64,000 bases of DNA from Heligmosomoides polygyrus polygyrus (GCA_947396885.1 OX377205.1:75674969-75738968), one strand, 5' to 3'; positions 1 to 11,840 are shown, counted from the first letter of the stretch. The notes: a model not told the origin generated them from the letters alone. A program made the numbers and translations.

Positions 1-479
1 CGTTCAGAGAATTTCAATGGAGGAGAGAAAAGCAAAAAGCCCACTTAATTGGTCTCCTAAACAAAAAGTGCACTGGCGAAGCGGCAAGGGTTGTCAAGAG
101 TATCTACCGTACTCGCAAGTGTCACACCCACGTGGGACCAGGCAGAACTGTTCTTCGTCACCGCCCCTTGAACCAGTCCTTTGTGTCATTTTTAGTGCAT
201 TTCTCATGTTCGCACTTTCTCCAGACGTACGATCAAACTACGAGAACCGGTCTCTACAGCAATCGGTGATGCGCTCGTGTACAGCAGCGGAATCAAAAAG
301 ATCCAACATTGGAAAGACTCTCAAGGCCTAACATATCTAGTACAATTCACTCTGACGAAATAAAGTTGGGAGGAAGGGCTGTACTCCTGACAAAGTTGGA
401 AAGCGACATTTTATCGTTCCGTTTACCCCTCTACTTACGCACTGCCGGACCTGGCACAAATAGGGTCGAGGAGGGAGGT

Positions 480-610
480 CACCATGTACTCGGTGTATAT
501 TCGGTATATTCGCCTTGGTAGGAAGGCACGTGCATGTCCAATTACGTCAGAAATGGCCTACCTCAGTTCACCATAGGTGTAGAACACACCAGTGTTGCAT
601 AAAATTTACA
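480..610. repeat. Dispersed repeat shared with 41130-41260
   Basis: TTGGTAGGAAGGCACGTGCA, TGTCCAATTACGTC and CAGTTCACCA recur in inverse orientation in lin-35 intron 3. No TIR or coding sequence was identified. Confidence 0.6.
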
Positions 611-666
611 CACGCTCCGTACTTCCTCTGGCGCAACCCCAAAATAAAGGGTTTGGTAAATTTAAG

Positions 667-708
667 TGAGCACCTAGGATGTGACAGGGTACATCCTAGG
701 TGGCTCAT
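667..708. repeat. Short hairpin
   Basis: TGAGCACCTAGGATGT pairs with ACATCCTAGGTGGCTCA across a GACAGGGT-type loop. Confidence 0.7.
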
Positions 709-1030
709 TAACAAAAATCTAACAGCCTCAATCACTCGAATATAGATGAAAAGGAGACGCAAAGCGATTCGGGGGGGGGGGGGGGTCACCTCCAACCGCA
801 GTTATCCACATTATTAGAAGTGCTTCTACGGAGATTGAACATGATAGCTGTAACGTCTCGTGAAGACATGTTCTAATGGGTTAAACGTGTGGAACGTGTG
901 GTCGTTGACAAGTTCGAGCAAGGTGAGTATCGAACCTACCGATTCGATACCTCGACCCTGCAGTGCCTCCGGGCGTCGCTCAGCTCATTTTTTTGTTACT
1001 CCGTGGTTTTTTCTTTTCAGATTTCAGTCG

Positions 1031-1307
1031 GGCGCGTGTAGCGCAGTCGGAGGGGGCGCGACTGTCGCGTGCACCCGATACCAGGTTCCTGGTTCGGATT
1101 TCCCGCCCAGGCCAACCAAGCCTTCCATCCCTCCGGGGTCGGTGAATTGGTACCAGACTACTCTGGGAAGGATAAAGCGCTTACTTGTTCATCGGCTGGC
1201 CACCGCAAGTCATTGTATGGCCAAATACGCTCCCGTAGAAGTAGAATGCGCTGGCGCATCCCAGAAGGGATTGACTAACGCCGTCCTTTATCCCTATCCT
1301 TTAGGTT
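1031..1307 (+). repeat. tRNA-derived SINE, family 1
   Basis: The head has a tRNA-like A box (GTGTAGCGCAGTCGGAGG) and B box (GGTTCGGATTTCC). The body has CCTTCCATCCCTCCGGGGTC and GGCTGGCCACCGCAAGTCAT, ending in short pyrimidine-rich repeats. Confidence 0.75.
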
Positions 1308-1486
1308 TCAGTCCCTAGGAAGCGGATAACGTTAGTGTTCTACTCTTGTTCTCGTTTATAGCATTGGTTCCTTTCCGTTATTGGCATGTTTGAAGATGAC
1401 CCCCCCCCCAACCACAATGGTGCTGGCACGGTTGAGGTCAAATGCTGAATCGTTTTGTATTGCTTATATAAATGTCCAATTAGGTG

Positions 1487-1785
1487 TAAGGATAAGGATA
1501 AAGGACAGCGCTACTTAGTTCCTTTTGTAATGAGCCAGCGCATTCTACTTCTGCGTGATGTCGTGGAGGCGTGTTGAAAGCGTATCTGGCCATACAATGA
1601 CTTGCGGTGGCCAGCCGATGAACAAGTCAGCGCTTTATCCTTCCCAGACAAATGTGTTACCAATTCACCGACCCCGGAGGGATGGAAGGCTTGGTTGGCC
1701 TGGGCGGGAAATCCGAACCAGGGACCTCGTATCGGGTGCACGCGAATGTTGGCGCCTCCTTCAACTGTTTTACACGCGCCCAATT
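1487..1785 (-). repeat. tRNA-derived SINE, family 1, inverted partner
   Basis: Reverse-oriented copy of the element at 1031; the B-box region is GGTCCCTGGTTCGGATTTCC on the minus strand. The two form a potential hairpin with a 180-bp loop. Confidence 0.75.
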
Positions 1786-1831
1786 AGGTATATATATACT
1801 TCTTAACTTCTTACTTCTTATACATCTTACT

Positions 1832-1919
1832 TGCAATACCAGAATAGGGGGTTGGTGAACTTAAGAAGAACTAGGTATATATACTTCTTAAATTCACCAA
1901 CCCCCTATTTTAGTATTGC
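1832..1919. repeat. Short hairpin
   Basis: GCAATACCAGAATAGGGGGT and TGGTGAACTTAAG pair with CTTAAATTCACCA and CCCCCTATTTTAGTATTGC. Confidence 0.7.
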
Positions 1920-1929
1920 GCCCTTCCTC

Positions 1930-2980
1930 CATACGTGCTAAGAATTACGGATAGCTGAGCCTGACTTTTATGTTGTTGCGAAAGCCTTGAGAACCTCGAT
2001 ACGACCTAGTAGGGTTTAAGGCTGTATAAGGATTGCTAATCAACATGAACCGTAACAAAAGTGAAGGCGGCGAGTCGAGATATGCGGTAACAGATGGTCC
2101 AGCATGGAAGAAAAATTGCGCGGACAACTCGTACAGACTATGTTGACGTTAGTCAAGGATCGAAAACAGCGTCACCTTGATACGATGATCTAGCTGGGGC
2201 TTTGAAATGACCATCAGCCAGGAATCTGTCATTGGAAAGCTGCCGCTATTCCTCATTAGTCAATGCCCGCACTACCGGTCGGACGAGTTGCCCACCGCCA
2301 GGATGATAGGGCAGTCCGCCTTTCCGGTCCGATGGAGAACTGGGCCAAGAGCAAGCTTGGTGGTGACAGCCAGATAATGAGTGAGATATGGTCGGGTTTT
2401 CCGCTAGCTTTCGCGTGGAACTACTCCTGCCACTCATTGGGTAGTGGAACGACGTAATGTCAAGTATCAGCGTCCAGAAAAGACAATAGCGCCGGCGTGA
2501 AAGGCCCGAACGGTCCACGGGGAACCCTCCTGCCCCAGATGGCCACCGAATGAGAACCGACCGACCCGTGGTCCGGAAAGAGTGGCCGAAAAAACGTAAC
2601 GCAGCCAGCGCGAAGCACGAGCGGGCGGAGCCGATTTCCGCAGCGGCGACGACGAGCCGCAGAGACGCAGGGCGGCCAGAGCACAGAGGAGCCAGGGCGC
2701 CGACGGCGGCTGACGTCAGGCTCCGTGAAGCGAGCCGTCGGGTACAGAAGCACCTATTGATAAGCGGGACAGGTGCCCTCTAGGACCGAGGACCTTAACC
2801 TGTGGCTGGAGAACGTGACCAAGTGCAACACGGAACGATGTCTTCGGACCAGTCGGACGGACGGTGCCAGCTTTGAGGGTCGCCTCACCTTCACAGGATA
2901 TTGAAGAGCATTTGAACCGAAGGGTATCGATGAGACATAATGGCGGGAAACTCTACGAATAAGAGACACCATCCACTAAT
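1930..2980. other. No gene recognised
   Basis: Unique-looking sequence. 2460-2790 is GC-rich with overlapping frames on both strands, but no domain or splice pattern is convincing. Confidence 0.4.
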
Positions 2981-3029
2981 GACTTTTACATTTTTGTCTA
3001 AGCCTGGAGCGGCTGTTACGGAAGATAGA

Positions 3030-3370
3030 AGCTCTTACAAGGAGAGCCTCCAAACTTGCAGTGAGCTTTTGCGATGGAATTTTTACAGGATGTAGGGTCC
3101 ACCAGGAATGTCCAAAACCACAGTTAATTTTTTCAAAATGATTTTCTGTGGTCGAAAAAAAGGCGCTTGAGATGTAAACGCAGAGTTCGTCACGCCATGA
3201 TGTCACTCGCCGAATACGGTTGGTTGGCGCAGTGGATAGCGATGTCGCATCTCGGGCGTACCGTGTGGGTATTATGGTTCGGTAACCGGTATCGCTAGGA
3301 TTTTCGCACATATCGGGTCGCTACTATTATGCGGTTGCGTGATCACAGGAGTCAATTTCCGAGATTAAAA
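3030..3370 (+). repeat. tRNA-derived SINE, family 2
   Basis: GGTTGGCGCAGTGGATAGCG (A box) and TATGGTTCGGTAACC (B box) follow a body containing TTGCGATGGAATTTTTACAG. An inverted copy lies at 3880-4207. Confidence 0.6.
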
Positions 3371-3879
3371 CATTTAGTAAGTAAATATAGCCCTTTTGTG
3401 CTTTCATTTGAGTTACCTACCATATCGTATTTGCACTGTGTCATCCTGTTGGATCGTTACCATAAAGAGTTTCTCACTCACATGAAGTAACTGTGTTTAT
3501 TGCTGACAATGGAAATGAGCAATTATGATACACCAGCAGCAGTTTGCCAACGCTAGGGACGAGCAATCTTCCTCTCCCTGACAAGGCATCACCACTTCTT
3601 CGTTGAAGACATAATCGGTGAGCGTAGGGAAGGGTCCCGGGTGACCATCAACATATCCGGCTGCCACACACGCGTATGCCAAACATGGGCAGATTACCGG
3701 AGCGCAGAACTGCCGGTAGGTCTTGCTTATAATTTACACTCGGACAAACACGTGCGAATAGAATCCAATTTGTATGGTATTCTATGCTATTTACTTATGG
3801 TTAGTTTCAAGATGCCGTCTCGGCTGTGTGTAGCAAAATCCACACAAACAGCACAAATAGGCTATATATGCTTACTAAA

Positions 3880-4207
3880 GCATTCATCGTGTTCAAATTG
3901 ACTCCTGTGATCACGCAAGCACATAATAATAAGGACCCTATGTGTGTAAAATCTTTGGCGACGCCAGGGACCGAACCATAAAAGCCACTCGGCACATCCG
4001 AGAGGCGACATGGCTACTCACTGTGCCAACCAACCACATTCGGAGGGTGGCAGCAAGGCGTGATCAACTCACGTTTTCAAACACCTTTTTTCGACCACAG
4101 CAGAGCATTCCGAAAAGATTAACTATGGTTTTGGGCTCCCCACACGGGACCCTACAACCTCTAAAAATTCCATCGCAAAAGGTCACTGCAAGTTTGGAAG
4201 CTCTCTA
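3880..4207 (-). repeat. tRNA-derived SINE, family 2, inverted partner
   Basis: The minus strand repeats the element at 3030 (GGTTGGCACAGTGAGTAGCC; TTATGGTTCGGTCCCTGG). Together they can fold over a 500-bp loop. Confidence 0.6.
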
Positions 4208-4234
4208 GGTATGTTTAATTACGAACAAAACTCT

Positions 4235-4306
4235 TGCGCCAGGAGGGACTCGAACCCTCACATTTTGTTTTCCTGCCAGCGATGCTACCCCTTACACCAC
4301 CAGCGC
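4235..4306 (-). pseudogene. tRNA-Gly-like pseudogene
   Basis: 72 nt, the exact length of a tRNA. The 5' half GCGCTGGTGGTGTAAGGGGT resembles tRNA-Gly; the T arm GAGGG-TTCGAGT-CCCTC pairs perfectly, and the acceptor closes with CTGGCGC plus A. The anticodon stem (GCTGG/ACAAA) does not pair and position 33 is not T, so it is probably not functional. Confidence 0.5.
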
Positions 4307-4322
4307 TGTTTGACCAACCAGT

Positions 4323-4472
4323 GGTCGGATTCATCAACGACTTACATAACAGAGAATTCACAGCGGAAAACTCAGATAAATCAAGCGATATGGTGAGCGA
4401 TAAACCGCGTTGTCTGAGTTTTCCGCTGTGAATTCTCTGTTAGTTATGTAAGTCGTTGATGAATCCGATCCC
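4323..4472. mobile_element. GGATTCATCAACGACTTA-family MITE
   Basis: A 150-bp near-perfect palindrome. The arms contain CATAACAGAGAATTCACAGC and its inverse, and the loop contains AAGCGATATGGTGAGCGATA. Confidence 0.85.
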
Positions 4473-4631
4473 AGAACGTTCACGATATCCAATCAATTCA
4501 CTAATTTACATGGGTAATATCAATTTCAATAGTCCACCATATACAAAAGAGCTAATCAGTTGGTGCTCTGTCTGTCGTCAATCTGTGCAAAACTAAATGC
4601 CACTAGGAGGTTCTCATAGGTGGCCTTTTGA

Positions 4632-4905
4632 GGCGCGTGGTAGGTTACAAGAGGAGTCAGCTGTCGCGTGTACCCGATTCGAGGTTCCCGGTTCGGATTC
4701 CGTTTCCTGCTCAGGCCAACCAGAACATCCATCCCTCCGAGTTCGGTGATTTGGAACCAGACTAGTCTGGGAAGGAACAAAACATGACTTGTCCATCATG
4801 TGGCCACCGCTAATATTCCACGACATCCCGTAGAAGTAGAATGCGTGGTGCCTCCTAAAAGGCCTTAATTAACCCCATCCTTTATCTTTTTTATCCTTAT
4901 GTCCT
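4632..4905 (+). repeat. tRNA-derived SINE, family 1
   Basis: Contains GAGGTTCCCGGTTCGGATTC and the body signatures (CATCCATCCCTCCGAGTTCG; GGCCACCGCTAATATTCC), with a TTTATCCTT-like end. Confidence 0.65.
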
Positions 4906-5104
4906 TTAAAAGTGGGAGTTGTCTAACTAGAATATAATTGCAGGTGTCAGAAATCCGAAACACTAACGAGCAAGGGTCTCAGGAGTATGTCTGAGCGACG
5001 AAGATGAATAGCACTGTGAGAATCTCCACAGTTCAAACACTAGAAAAGTGTGTTTTTGCAAAGTCTCTGTACCTACTTCCCGAGTTATGTGCCGTGGAAG
5101 ATTA

Positions 5105-5298
5105 CTATGGAATCGCATAGTCTCACAAGGCAACACCTTCCAAACATCTAATATGCAGAGGAAATTCAAAGATACTTCCTCAAAGCGGCAGAGTCTCGTG
5201 TTCGATTCCTTGCGCTTACAGTGTTTTTGCATTTTTCCGCATATTATACATATGTCTGGAAGGTGTTGTCTTGTGAGACTGTGCGATTCCATAGTAAA
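5105..5298. repeat. Inverted repeat
   Basis: ACTATGGAATCGCATAGTCT at 5105 recurs inverted near 5292, with about 50 bp of arm (GGCAACACCTTCCAAACAT) and an 85-bp spacer. Lies in a fragment of the GGGTCTCAGG family. Confidence 0.7.
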
Positions 5299-5436
5299 TT
5301 TTCAGGACCCTTAAGGCAACAGGTTCCAAGATTGAAAAAATGGAACGTACCCTGCTGGTATTGTATTTAAAAGGTAGTCCTCGCTTCGCAGTGCTATTTA
5401 TTTTCGTGGTTAAGGGATACGCCTGAGAGACTTGAG

Positions 5437-5542
5437 CCTATGTTGTACATATTTCGGCGACGCTGTTGTCGGCGACGTCAGGGGCAGTGTTGAGCGGGTG
5501 CTCCGCAGTGCGTACAACAGCGTCGCCGAAGTAAAACATAGG
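5437..5542. repeat. Small hairpin element
   Basis: CCTATGTTGTACATATTTCG and GGCGACGCTGTTGT pair with ACAACAGCGTCGCC and the inverse of the end. About 33-bp arms around a GC-rich loop. Confidence 0.75.
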
Positions 5543-5559
5543 CCTTACCCGGTAAGGAA

Positions 5560-7079
5560 TTTCGGCAGCTCAATCGATATCTTGCCAATTGATTATCAAT
5601 CAGAACGTATCATGATGTTGAAAATTCTTCTTCTTCTTCTTCAAGAAGAAGAAGAAGAAGTTGAAAATTCTTTCCAAAAAGGTGATCATGATCCAGGAGA
5701 GTTTTTGGACGGAGAACTGATGAGATCAATCAGTCGCAGGGTTTAGAGTTCTGGTAACAGATTTCTCACTCTACAGACTTTCGGAACTCAACGTACTTCG
5801 GTAGATACCACAATGTGATGACATTGGTCTGGAGCAGAGCTATTGCGGTTGAAGTTTACAAATGTGACTGTAAACTAAAGTTCGACGTTTTTATCTACAG
5901 AAGCGCTGAAGGAGACAATGACCGACGCTAGAAAGGACAGGAAGGAGGTGGCAAAGATGACAGAGTTAGTGTACGTCCAAGGCCCCACCGGAATGCCCTT
6001 CGAAAAGGGCACCATTCACTGCACCGCCATTGATATGACCTTTTAACGACGCGCTCAATGTCAGTGACTCAATCGACGAATTCAGTCCGCGTTTTCGTCC
6101 ACTCGTCATCTCCATCGGACCGTTCGGACGGTCGCCGCCGCTTGTGAGAGCTCGAGGGCACCGCGAGCAAGTATGAGACTGTAGATGCGACGAGTCCAGC
6201 AGGGCTTAGCTATCCTTCACAGTCTGCCAAACTACCCACACGACGAGTATAGCCACTTGACGTGCATAACGCGGTCTACTTACGCTGAATTCCTCATTCA
6301 AAGGTCCTTGAAGTGAGGTCGTTCCTATGAAGCCCTGCATTGATAGCAAATTAACTAGTTGAGCTCGACTTACGAGTGCGGAGGTGCCACAGCTTCAACC
6401 TCTATAGCCGAGTAGAAACCCCTGCGGTGGCCGGACTCAACCTTCCGCATCCGTTCACCCGTTGCCATGAGAACACCGGCTTGTTAGATGCAGCAATTAA
6501 AGCTCTTTTGTGTCAAACTTGAAGCGCGCGTTTGGGCTTTCCAGCTTTGTTGATAGAGATTCGGTAGTAGAATGGATATTACATTAGCATTTGAAGATGT
6601 AGAATCGGGAGGACTGGCATAACCACTGAAGGAGACGTGCAGGAACTACCTTGGACTTTATAGTAAGCGCTTTAGCAGATCTGCCTCTGGTAGTGGCCAA
6701 GGAGTCGAAATTCGGGTAGAATTTTTTACAATTTTTAAAATTTTGTTCTGTCCCCATTCCTGTTTATCTGCTAAGATTTTGTGCACACTCGTACTACTAC
6801 CACTATCGATCATGCTGGACCCCGGACGTGGCCATGCAACGAGTTATCAGAGGCGAGTCTGGATCGAACAACATCAAATGTTGACGGCCGCTCTATTTAC
6901 CGGTTGATGCCGCCAGTGTTCGCGATCAACAGCGCCACTCATCGGGATCAGCAAATCGGCAGTAAAAGCCCATCTCTTCGACGAATTCGGTCTCCACTAG
7001 GAGGAACCACTGGGGTGATTCGTATGGTAAGAGACACCTACGTAACGCTGTAAATGGAACCAATTCGGACAATCTAATC
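5560..7079. other. No gene recognised
   Basis: Apart from the TTC/GAA microsatellite, I see no exon, repeat end or RNA gene. Confidence 0.4.
5620..5662. repeat. TTC/GAA palindromic microsatellite
   Basis: A run of TTC triplets switches at CTTCAAGAAG to a run of GAA triplets, making a perfect inverted repeat. Confidence 0.9.
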
Positions 7080-7560
7080 AGGAAAGGGTCTCAGGCGTAG
7101 GTCTGAATTGGGAAAATGGATAGTACTGCGAGAATGTCCACCCTTCGTGTAGCAGAAAAACATGTGCATGCGTGCGCGCGCGCCGTTGTATGGGACGCTG
7201 CTACGCGGCATGCGAGTCGGTGGCTCAGTGGGGTGCGCAGCTACTTTGCAGGTGCTAGGTCAGGTGTTCGACTCCCGTGCTGTGCAGTGTTTTTGCATTT
7301 TTTCATCAATGCCGCTTTATTTACCAATTTGCTTTCTACACATCTCCTACGTATTTATTGCACTCTAAATTGTCAAGTAAAAGTCAGATTCGTGCTCAAC
7401 GCGAAGTTTGGGCAAAAACGGTGACCACGACCTTACCATTAATCACCTTTACCTACTGTAATTTAACATACTTCAGCGTAATATGGAAGTCGGATATCAG
7501 ATTCGTGATCACCATCCCAAATAACCCCTAAGAGAGGTTTGGGCGAAACAGGTAATTACG
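7080..7560. mobile_element. One arm of the GGGAAGGGTCTCAGG element family
   Basis: Begins GGAAAGGGTCTCAGGCGTAG and follows the arm of the 39356-40601 element (TGGATAGTACTGCGAGAAT, TTTTTGCATTTTTTCAT). No opposite arm was seen nearby; a shorter relative is at 4973-5060. Confidence 0.6.
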
Positions 7561-9018
7561 ACAGCGCTTAAGTTTTTGAAGATTCAACTGGGGGGGGGGG
7601 GGGGTGGGATCATTCCTGCCAGGAGCAAATTAGGCTAATTGTAAGCCCAGGAGCGAATGTCGCTCGGGGCAAGACAATTACGGGTTTGCTTATTGTCGGT
7701 CATCTCAACTCAAAAATCTTAAAATGTAATTAAGTTTTACATACAATTGGATAGACATGTTGCTCTGATACTAACCATGTCCATTTCAGTGGATATAATC
7801 GATATTGAAAGAGTTATACATGGCAAAACGGCGGAAATGACGGATTAATCCGCCGCCAGCCACATTTGGACGGTATTTGCAGTCGACACTGTAGAGCAGA
7901 CCAACGAATACTTTTCACCCTCACATTTCGAGTGAAAACTGAACGCGTGGCACAGTTGAAGGAGGATCTGCATGTGGTATGCACTCGGAATCACTTCATC
8001 GTTTGAGCCTCACTAAATCCAAAGCAATCTTCCATTCCTACGGGGTCGGAGGACTAGTATCAGACATGTCTGGAAAGACAAAGTGTAAATCGGCTGGCTA
8101 CCGCAGGTATAGCCGACCTCATGGGCACCCAATTGAAAGGGTATTCATGTTCATCTTCTAGAATTCCATACCATTTACTCAAACTTTCCTTTCATGTAAT
8201 AGCGAATCAGTAAAAGAAGGTGGATTTTACAGCTTAAGTGATTTATTGAAGGCAAACACTAAAAACTCAAAAAAGCAAATCAGTAGAATAAAAAAATTTT
8301 CACGAGACAGTCTTACTCTAAAACGATTGCTGTAAATATTCTTCTTCTCGCACTTCTTCCTTTTTTTGGCAAATGAACTGCAAAATCGCCTTGGAAAAAG
8401 AGCGATTTCTACTTTATGAAAAATATGAAATTTTCTTGCGAACATGACAGATTGCATACACAAGGGGTGTTTTCTATAGAGGTATCGTCGCGTAATTCCG
8501 AGTGAGGTGTGCGTTTCGATTTCTTCCCATTTCATGAGGAAAAGGCCAATAGGTCAAGAACCTCTGCAGCGGTCAGCAATGTCCAAGGAACTTATAAAGT
8601 AGGTTACAGTAGTGGGCTAAAATGGCTTTACGGATACGTTGAAGGAATGGAGAGGCTTTAGTTTATTGTTCTGCTTTTGCCAATCATAAGAAACCACGTT
8701 TGCTGCACTCTTTTGCTGAACCTATTTTGAGTCTCTTTTGGCTCAACAAATGTTCTGTTCCCAACACATGTGCGGTCAGCGGGAAATCCAGTTTTTCAGA
8801 GCAAAAAGCAGTTTACGATCTCAATTTTCCAAACTCATTAAGGCAATATGAAAAAAACTTCTTGACTGGTATCTCTAGGATACAGCTTGGTAACTCCCTC
8901 TTCGGGATCCAATAGGTTGGATATTGTTGCTTGTTTGGATGTCTATGTGCTTACAATGACTTTGAGTAACGTTTCTTTGCTTTGTTTTGTTTGAACGGTT
9001 CTCCATGCACTCAAAAAA
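7561..9018. other. Intergenic; SINE body fragment near 8030-8110
   Basis: A poly-G run at about 7591-7604. ATTCCTACGGGGTCGGAGGA near 8034 matches the family 1 SINE body. The rest is AT-rich and unassigned. Confidence 0.4.
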
Positions 9019-9020
9019 TA

Positions 9021-10302
9021 TTAGGTTGTAACGAAATAAATGGCATTGAACCACTGTAAATTTAAACAGTTAATATCTCGGCTTTTAGGCAAGTTTATTA
9101 ATCGAAATAAAAACCTTCTGATTCTACACATCTTTGCCAACGTGACACAATCTTTTTTATCCCAGTAGCATAAAAATAGAAGTTCTGGAATTGACGAAAT
9201 CTTCGAAGGCACTTTCGGCATCCTGTTGGCATTTGGATATTTCCCCTACCAAGAAGTCGCCAAGATGCTTGAAGAAATGGTAGTCTGTTGGGGAGAGGTC
9301 GGGAGAAAACGGAGGATGTGGTAGAGTTTCAATGCTCAGCTCATTCAATTTCTGCAACGTCATTCGTGCTACATGGGGGCGAGCATTGTCGTGCAGAAGG
9401 AGAACTCGCCTTCGGTTTACCGAGGCCGGCCGGATATCCTTCAACTTTTTCATCATTTCTTCAATTTCAGTGCAGCAGTTCTCTGCCGTGATGGATTCAC
9501 CGGGAGGGAGGAAGCTGTGGTGAATAATTCCCAGCGAACACCACCATACTGTCACCATTACTTTCTTTTGGTGCAATTCCGGCTTCGCAAAAACCTTGGG
9601 GCTCTCATCGCTGTCCACCCACTGTGCCGATCGTCGCCTGTTGTCGTACATTATCCATTTCTCGTCACAGGCTACGATGCGATCAAGGAATGGGTCCGTT
9701 TCGTTCCGTAGAAGCAGTGCGGACGAGATCTCATATCGTCGGTTTCTTTGCTCCTCAGACAGCTCGTGAGGCACCCATCTTTCCAGCTTTTTGGTCTTTC
9801 CAATTTCCTTCAGATGCCGGGCAGCTGTGTTGTGACTGACGCCAAGAACCTTCGCTATCTCCCTGGTACCTTTGTGTGGATCCTCCTCTACCACATCTCT
9901 CAGCTTGTCCTCATCAACATCACTATGCCTCCCACGACCTTCATGTTCTTCCAAGATCTCATCTCCATTCCGGAACTTCTGATACCAACGATACGCCGTC
10001 CGAATTGTGGAACATCCTTGACCGAATGCGGCGTTGATCTTCTCGTCCGCCTCCTTAACTGTGGTGCCCAGCTTGAATTCATACAAGTAAATGCCTCGGA
10101 TTACCCTTTTGTCCATCTGCAGAAAAGTCAATAAAACTCTAAAGTTTTCCCACTTTTACATAGAAAATTTGGTACTTTCCGGTAGAGCAAAGTTTGCGCT
10201 TCTAAATGATATGCCACATGTTACGGTTTGTTCTTGATCAAACGCGTAAAGACGCGCCTAAAAATGGCGCGAGCCAGTGCCATTTAATTCGTTACAACCT
10301 AA
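9021..10302 (-). mobile_element. Full-length cecropia-type mariner transposon
   Basis: The 28-bp terminal inverted repeats start TTAGGTTGTAACGAA and differ at two positions between ends. Both ends are flanked by the TA target dinucleotide (9019-9020 and 10303-10304). The 1282-bp length and single antisense transposase ORF are typical of mariner. The transposase resembles the cecropia subfamily to which human Hsmar1 belongs. Confidence 0.95.
9157..10131 (-). CDS. Mariner transposase, frameshifted near the C-terminus
   Basis: The enzyme binds the terminal repeats and cuts and pastes the element at TA. The ORF has 324 codons; the native start is probably the second Met (MDKRVIRGIY). The N-terminal part contains two helix-turn-helix regions (AYRWYQKF; GVSHNTAARHLKEIGK). 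WVPHEL marks the linker. The catalytic triad is D156 (ACDEKW), D248 (LHDNARPH) and D283 (SPTDYHFF), with exactly 34 residues between the last two: the D,D34D signature. The frame breaks in a T-run near 9172-9178, and the family's C-terminal residues continue in the next frame to about 9107. The damage looks like one missing base; otherwise no stop is present, so the copy is young. Confidence 0.93.
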   Translation of the reverse strand: MTFLQMDKRVIRGIYLYEFKLGTTVKEADEKINAAFGQGCSTIRTAYRWYQKFRNGDEILEEHEGRGRHSDVDEDKLRDVVEEDPHKGTREIAKVLGVSHNTAARHLKEIGKTKKLERWVPHELSEEQRNRRYEISSALLLRNETDPFLDRIVACDEKWIMYDNRRRSAQWVDSDESPKVFAKPELHQKKVMVTVWWCSLGIIHHSFLPPGESITAENCCTEIEEMMKKLKDIRPASVNRRRVLLLHDNARPHVARMTLQKLNELSIETLPHPPFSPDLSPTDYHFFKHLGDFLVGEISKCQQDAESAFEDFVNSRTSIFMLLG

Positions 10303-10596
10303 TAAATAATTGAATAGATATAGGTGGATAAATAAATAAAATGTATGTCGGCTGAGCACGCAGGTATAGACCGCATACGCATTCAAACTCCCTCCACGAT
10401 ACTTCGCTGAACTAGAGGGATTGGTTAACGCCGTAGTTTGTCTCTCGTCTAATTGACTAGGAAAAAGGGTAGTTATTGAAGTGTGGGTCCAAACGCTCTG
10501 TGGAACGCTTTGGTTGGTTTACAAACGAATGCCAATCCGCTCGAAAATCTACTAATAAAGATGACCCTCTTTGGTTTGGTTCTGTGCTCTCCTCAG

Positions 10597-10663
10597 TTGA
10601 TGCAGAGGATGGCACAGATCGAGCAAGGGAACGAACTCCAGAATGTGGCCAGTTTTAAAGCAG
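10597..10663 (+). CDS. Candidate small internal exon, unknown protein
   Basis: CTCTCCTCAG before and GTGAGA after a 67-bp open segment (LMQRMAQIEQGNELQNVASF) make good splice signals. The surrounding frame is open from 10483. Nothing nearby supports a gene, so this is weak. Confidence 0.2.
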
Positions 10664-11439
10664 GTGAGATGGGCCACATGCTGCAGTTCCTCGTACCCGC
10701 ACGAGTCCATAACCTAGGGAACACCTTGTGTCCGAAAATCCAGCGCCAGATGCATTGATCCCAGAAGTAGGGGATCCATAGCGCTAGCAATCCTGCAGAG
10801 GGGACAGTGATTTTCAGTCCTTTCTCACTAAATCACTCTGGTACTCTTCTAGTCCTCTCGATTAGAATCTACTCAGGTAATAGGGGAAAACTGGAAAAAT
10901 CTACTTCAAAACCGTCGATATATTAAACTTCTATTTAAATCTATTAAACCAGTGATCAGTTTGTTATTTCTGCTCGTCATCCGCTCTTTCTTTCTTTGAG
11001 ATATTCTTTTCACTTGCGCACTTCAGGACCCAATAAATAAGCATCCGGCTAAGGGCCAGAAAAAGTCAGATGAAGCGACTTTGATCATTTGGTAAGGAAA
11101 ATATATGAATTTTCTTTTACGAGCTGTCTTGGAGACACCTCGAAAGCGCACGCGGTCTATAAAAATGTAGAAGACACTGTGATATCTCCAAGATGAGCCT
11201 ATTGATAGCGCCGATTTTTGAAAAACACTTTTGGTTATTTTCGGTTGCAGCGAAAACGTTGCTTGAGGAGGGAGATGCTATGAAATATTCTTTCAAGAAA
11301 ATACCTAGGTGTTAATGAAGTTATACTTATAGTTACTTTCTGACATATAACGGTGCAAAGGCTAAAATAATAGAGCAAATAAGACGAACCCAATAATAAA
11401 GAAAAATGAAACTGAGAAACATAAAATTACAAATTTTTT

Positions 11440-11490
11440 CCTTACTAGAAATTGGTTAGTTTCGCCACCTATCTTCAGACGAATCTTTTT
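11440..11490 (-). other. Second copy of the CTGAAGA...GGCGAAAC motif
   Basis: On the minus strand this reads GATTCGT, then CTGAAGATAGGTGGCGAAAC, then TAACC. The 20-nt core is identical to 62501-62520. Sequence around 11640-11800 also matches 62080-62230 (ATAGCGAATA...AGTTATTTTTGT), so both sites belong to one repeat family. Confidence 0.5.
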
Positions 11491-11840
11491 TATTACAACT
11501 CTTTTGGATGTGTTTGAGAGTTTTAATTTATTCCAATTGAGCACGAGGTTTGATACAATCATTTAGACTTAGGAATGGTAGATTAATCGTAAGACCAGAG
11601 GAAGGGATATGAATGTAGAATGATGAATGATGTTAATAGACTCGAAAAAAAGTTTTACACTGTGGTATGATATGAGATATCCTTTCTGATAGCGAATAAT
11701 GGCTTACAGTAGAGTTATTTTTGTTAAAACGAAAACTAGAGTGACTTGATCGACATAAGGTTTCAAAGTCTTCATAAATTTAACCTAACTTTAAAGCTTA
11801 ATTATATTCAAATATATATGGACTGTATATAGTTCATATA

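Larger units (their letters stand above)
10305..11838. other. Intergenic, partly repeat related to 62080-62520
   Basis: Bases 11440-11810 share blocks with 62080-62520, including the CTGAAGA motif. The remainder shows nothing recognisable. Confidence 0.4.

Noticed and set aside
9288..10134. Plus-strand frames across the mariner
   Set aside because: Antisense shadows of the transposase ORF.
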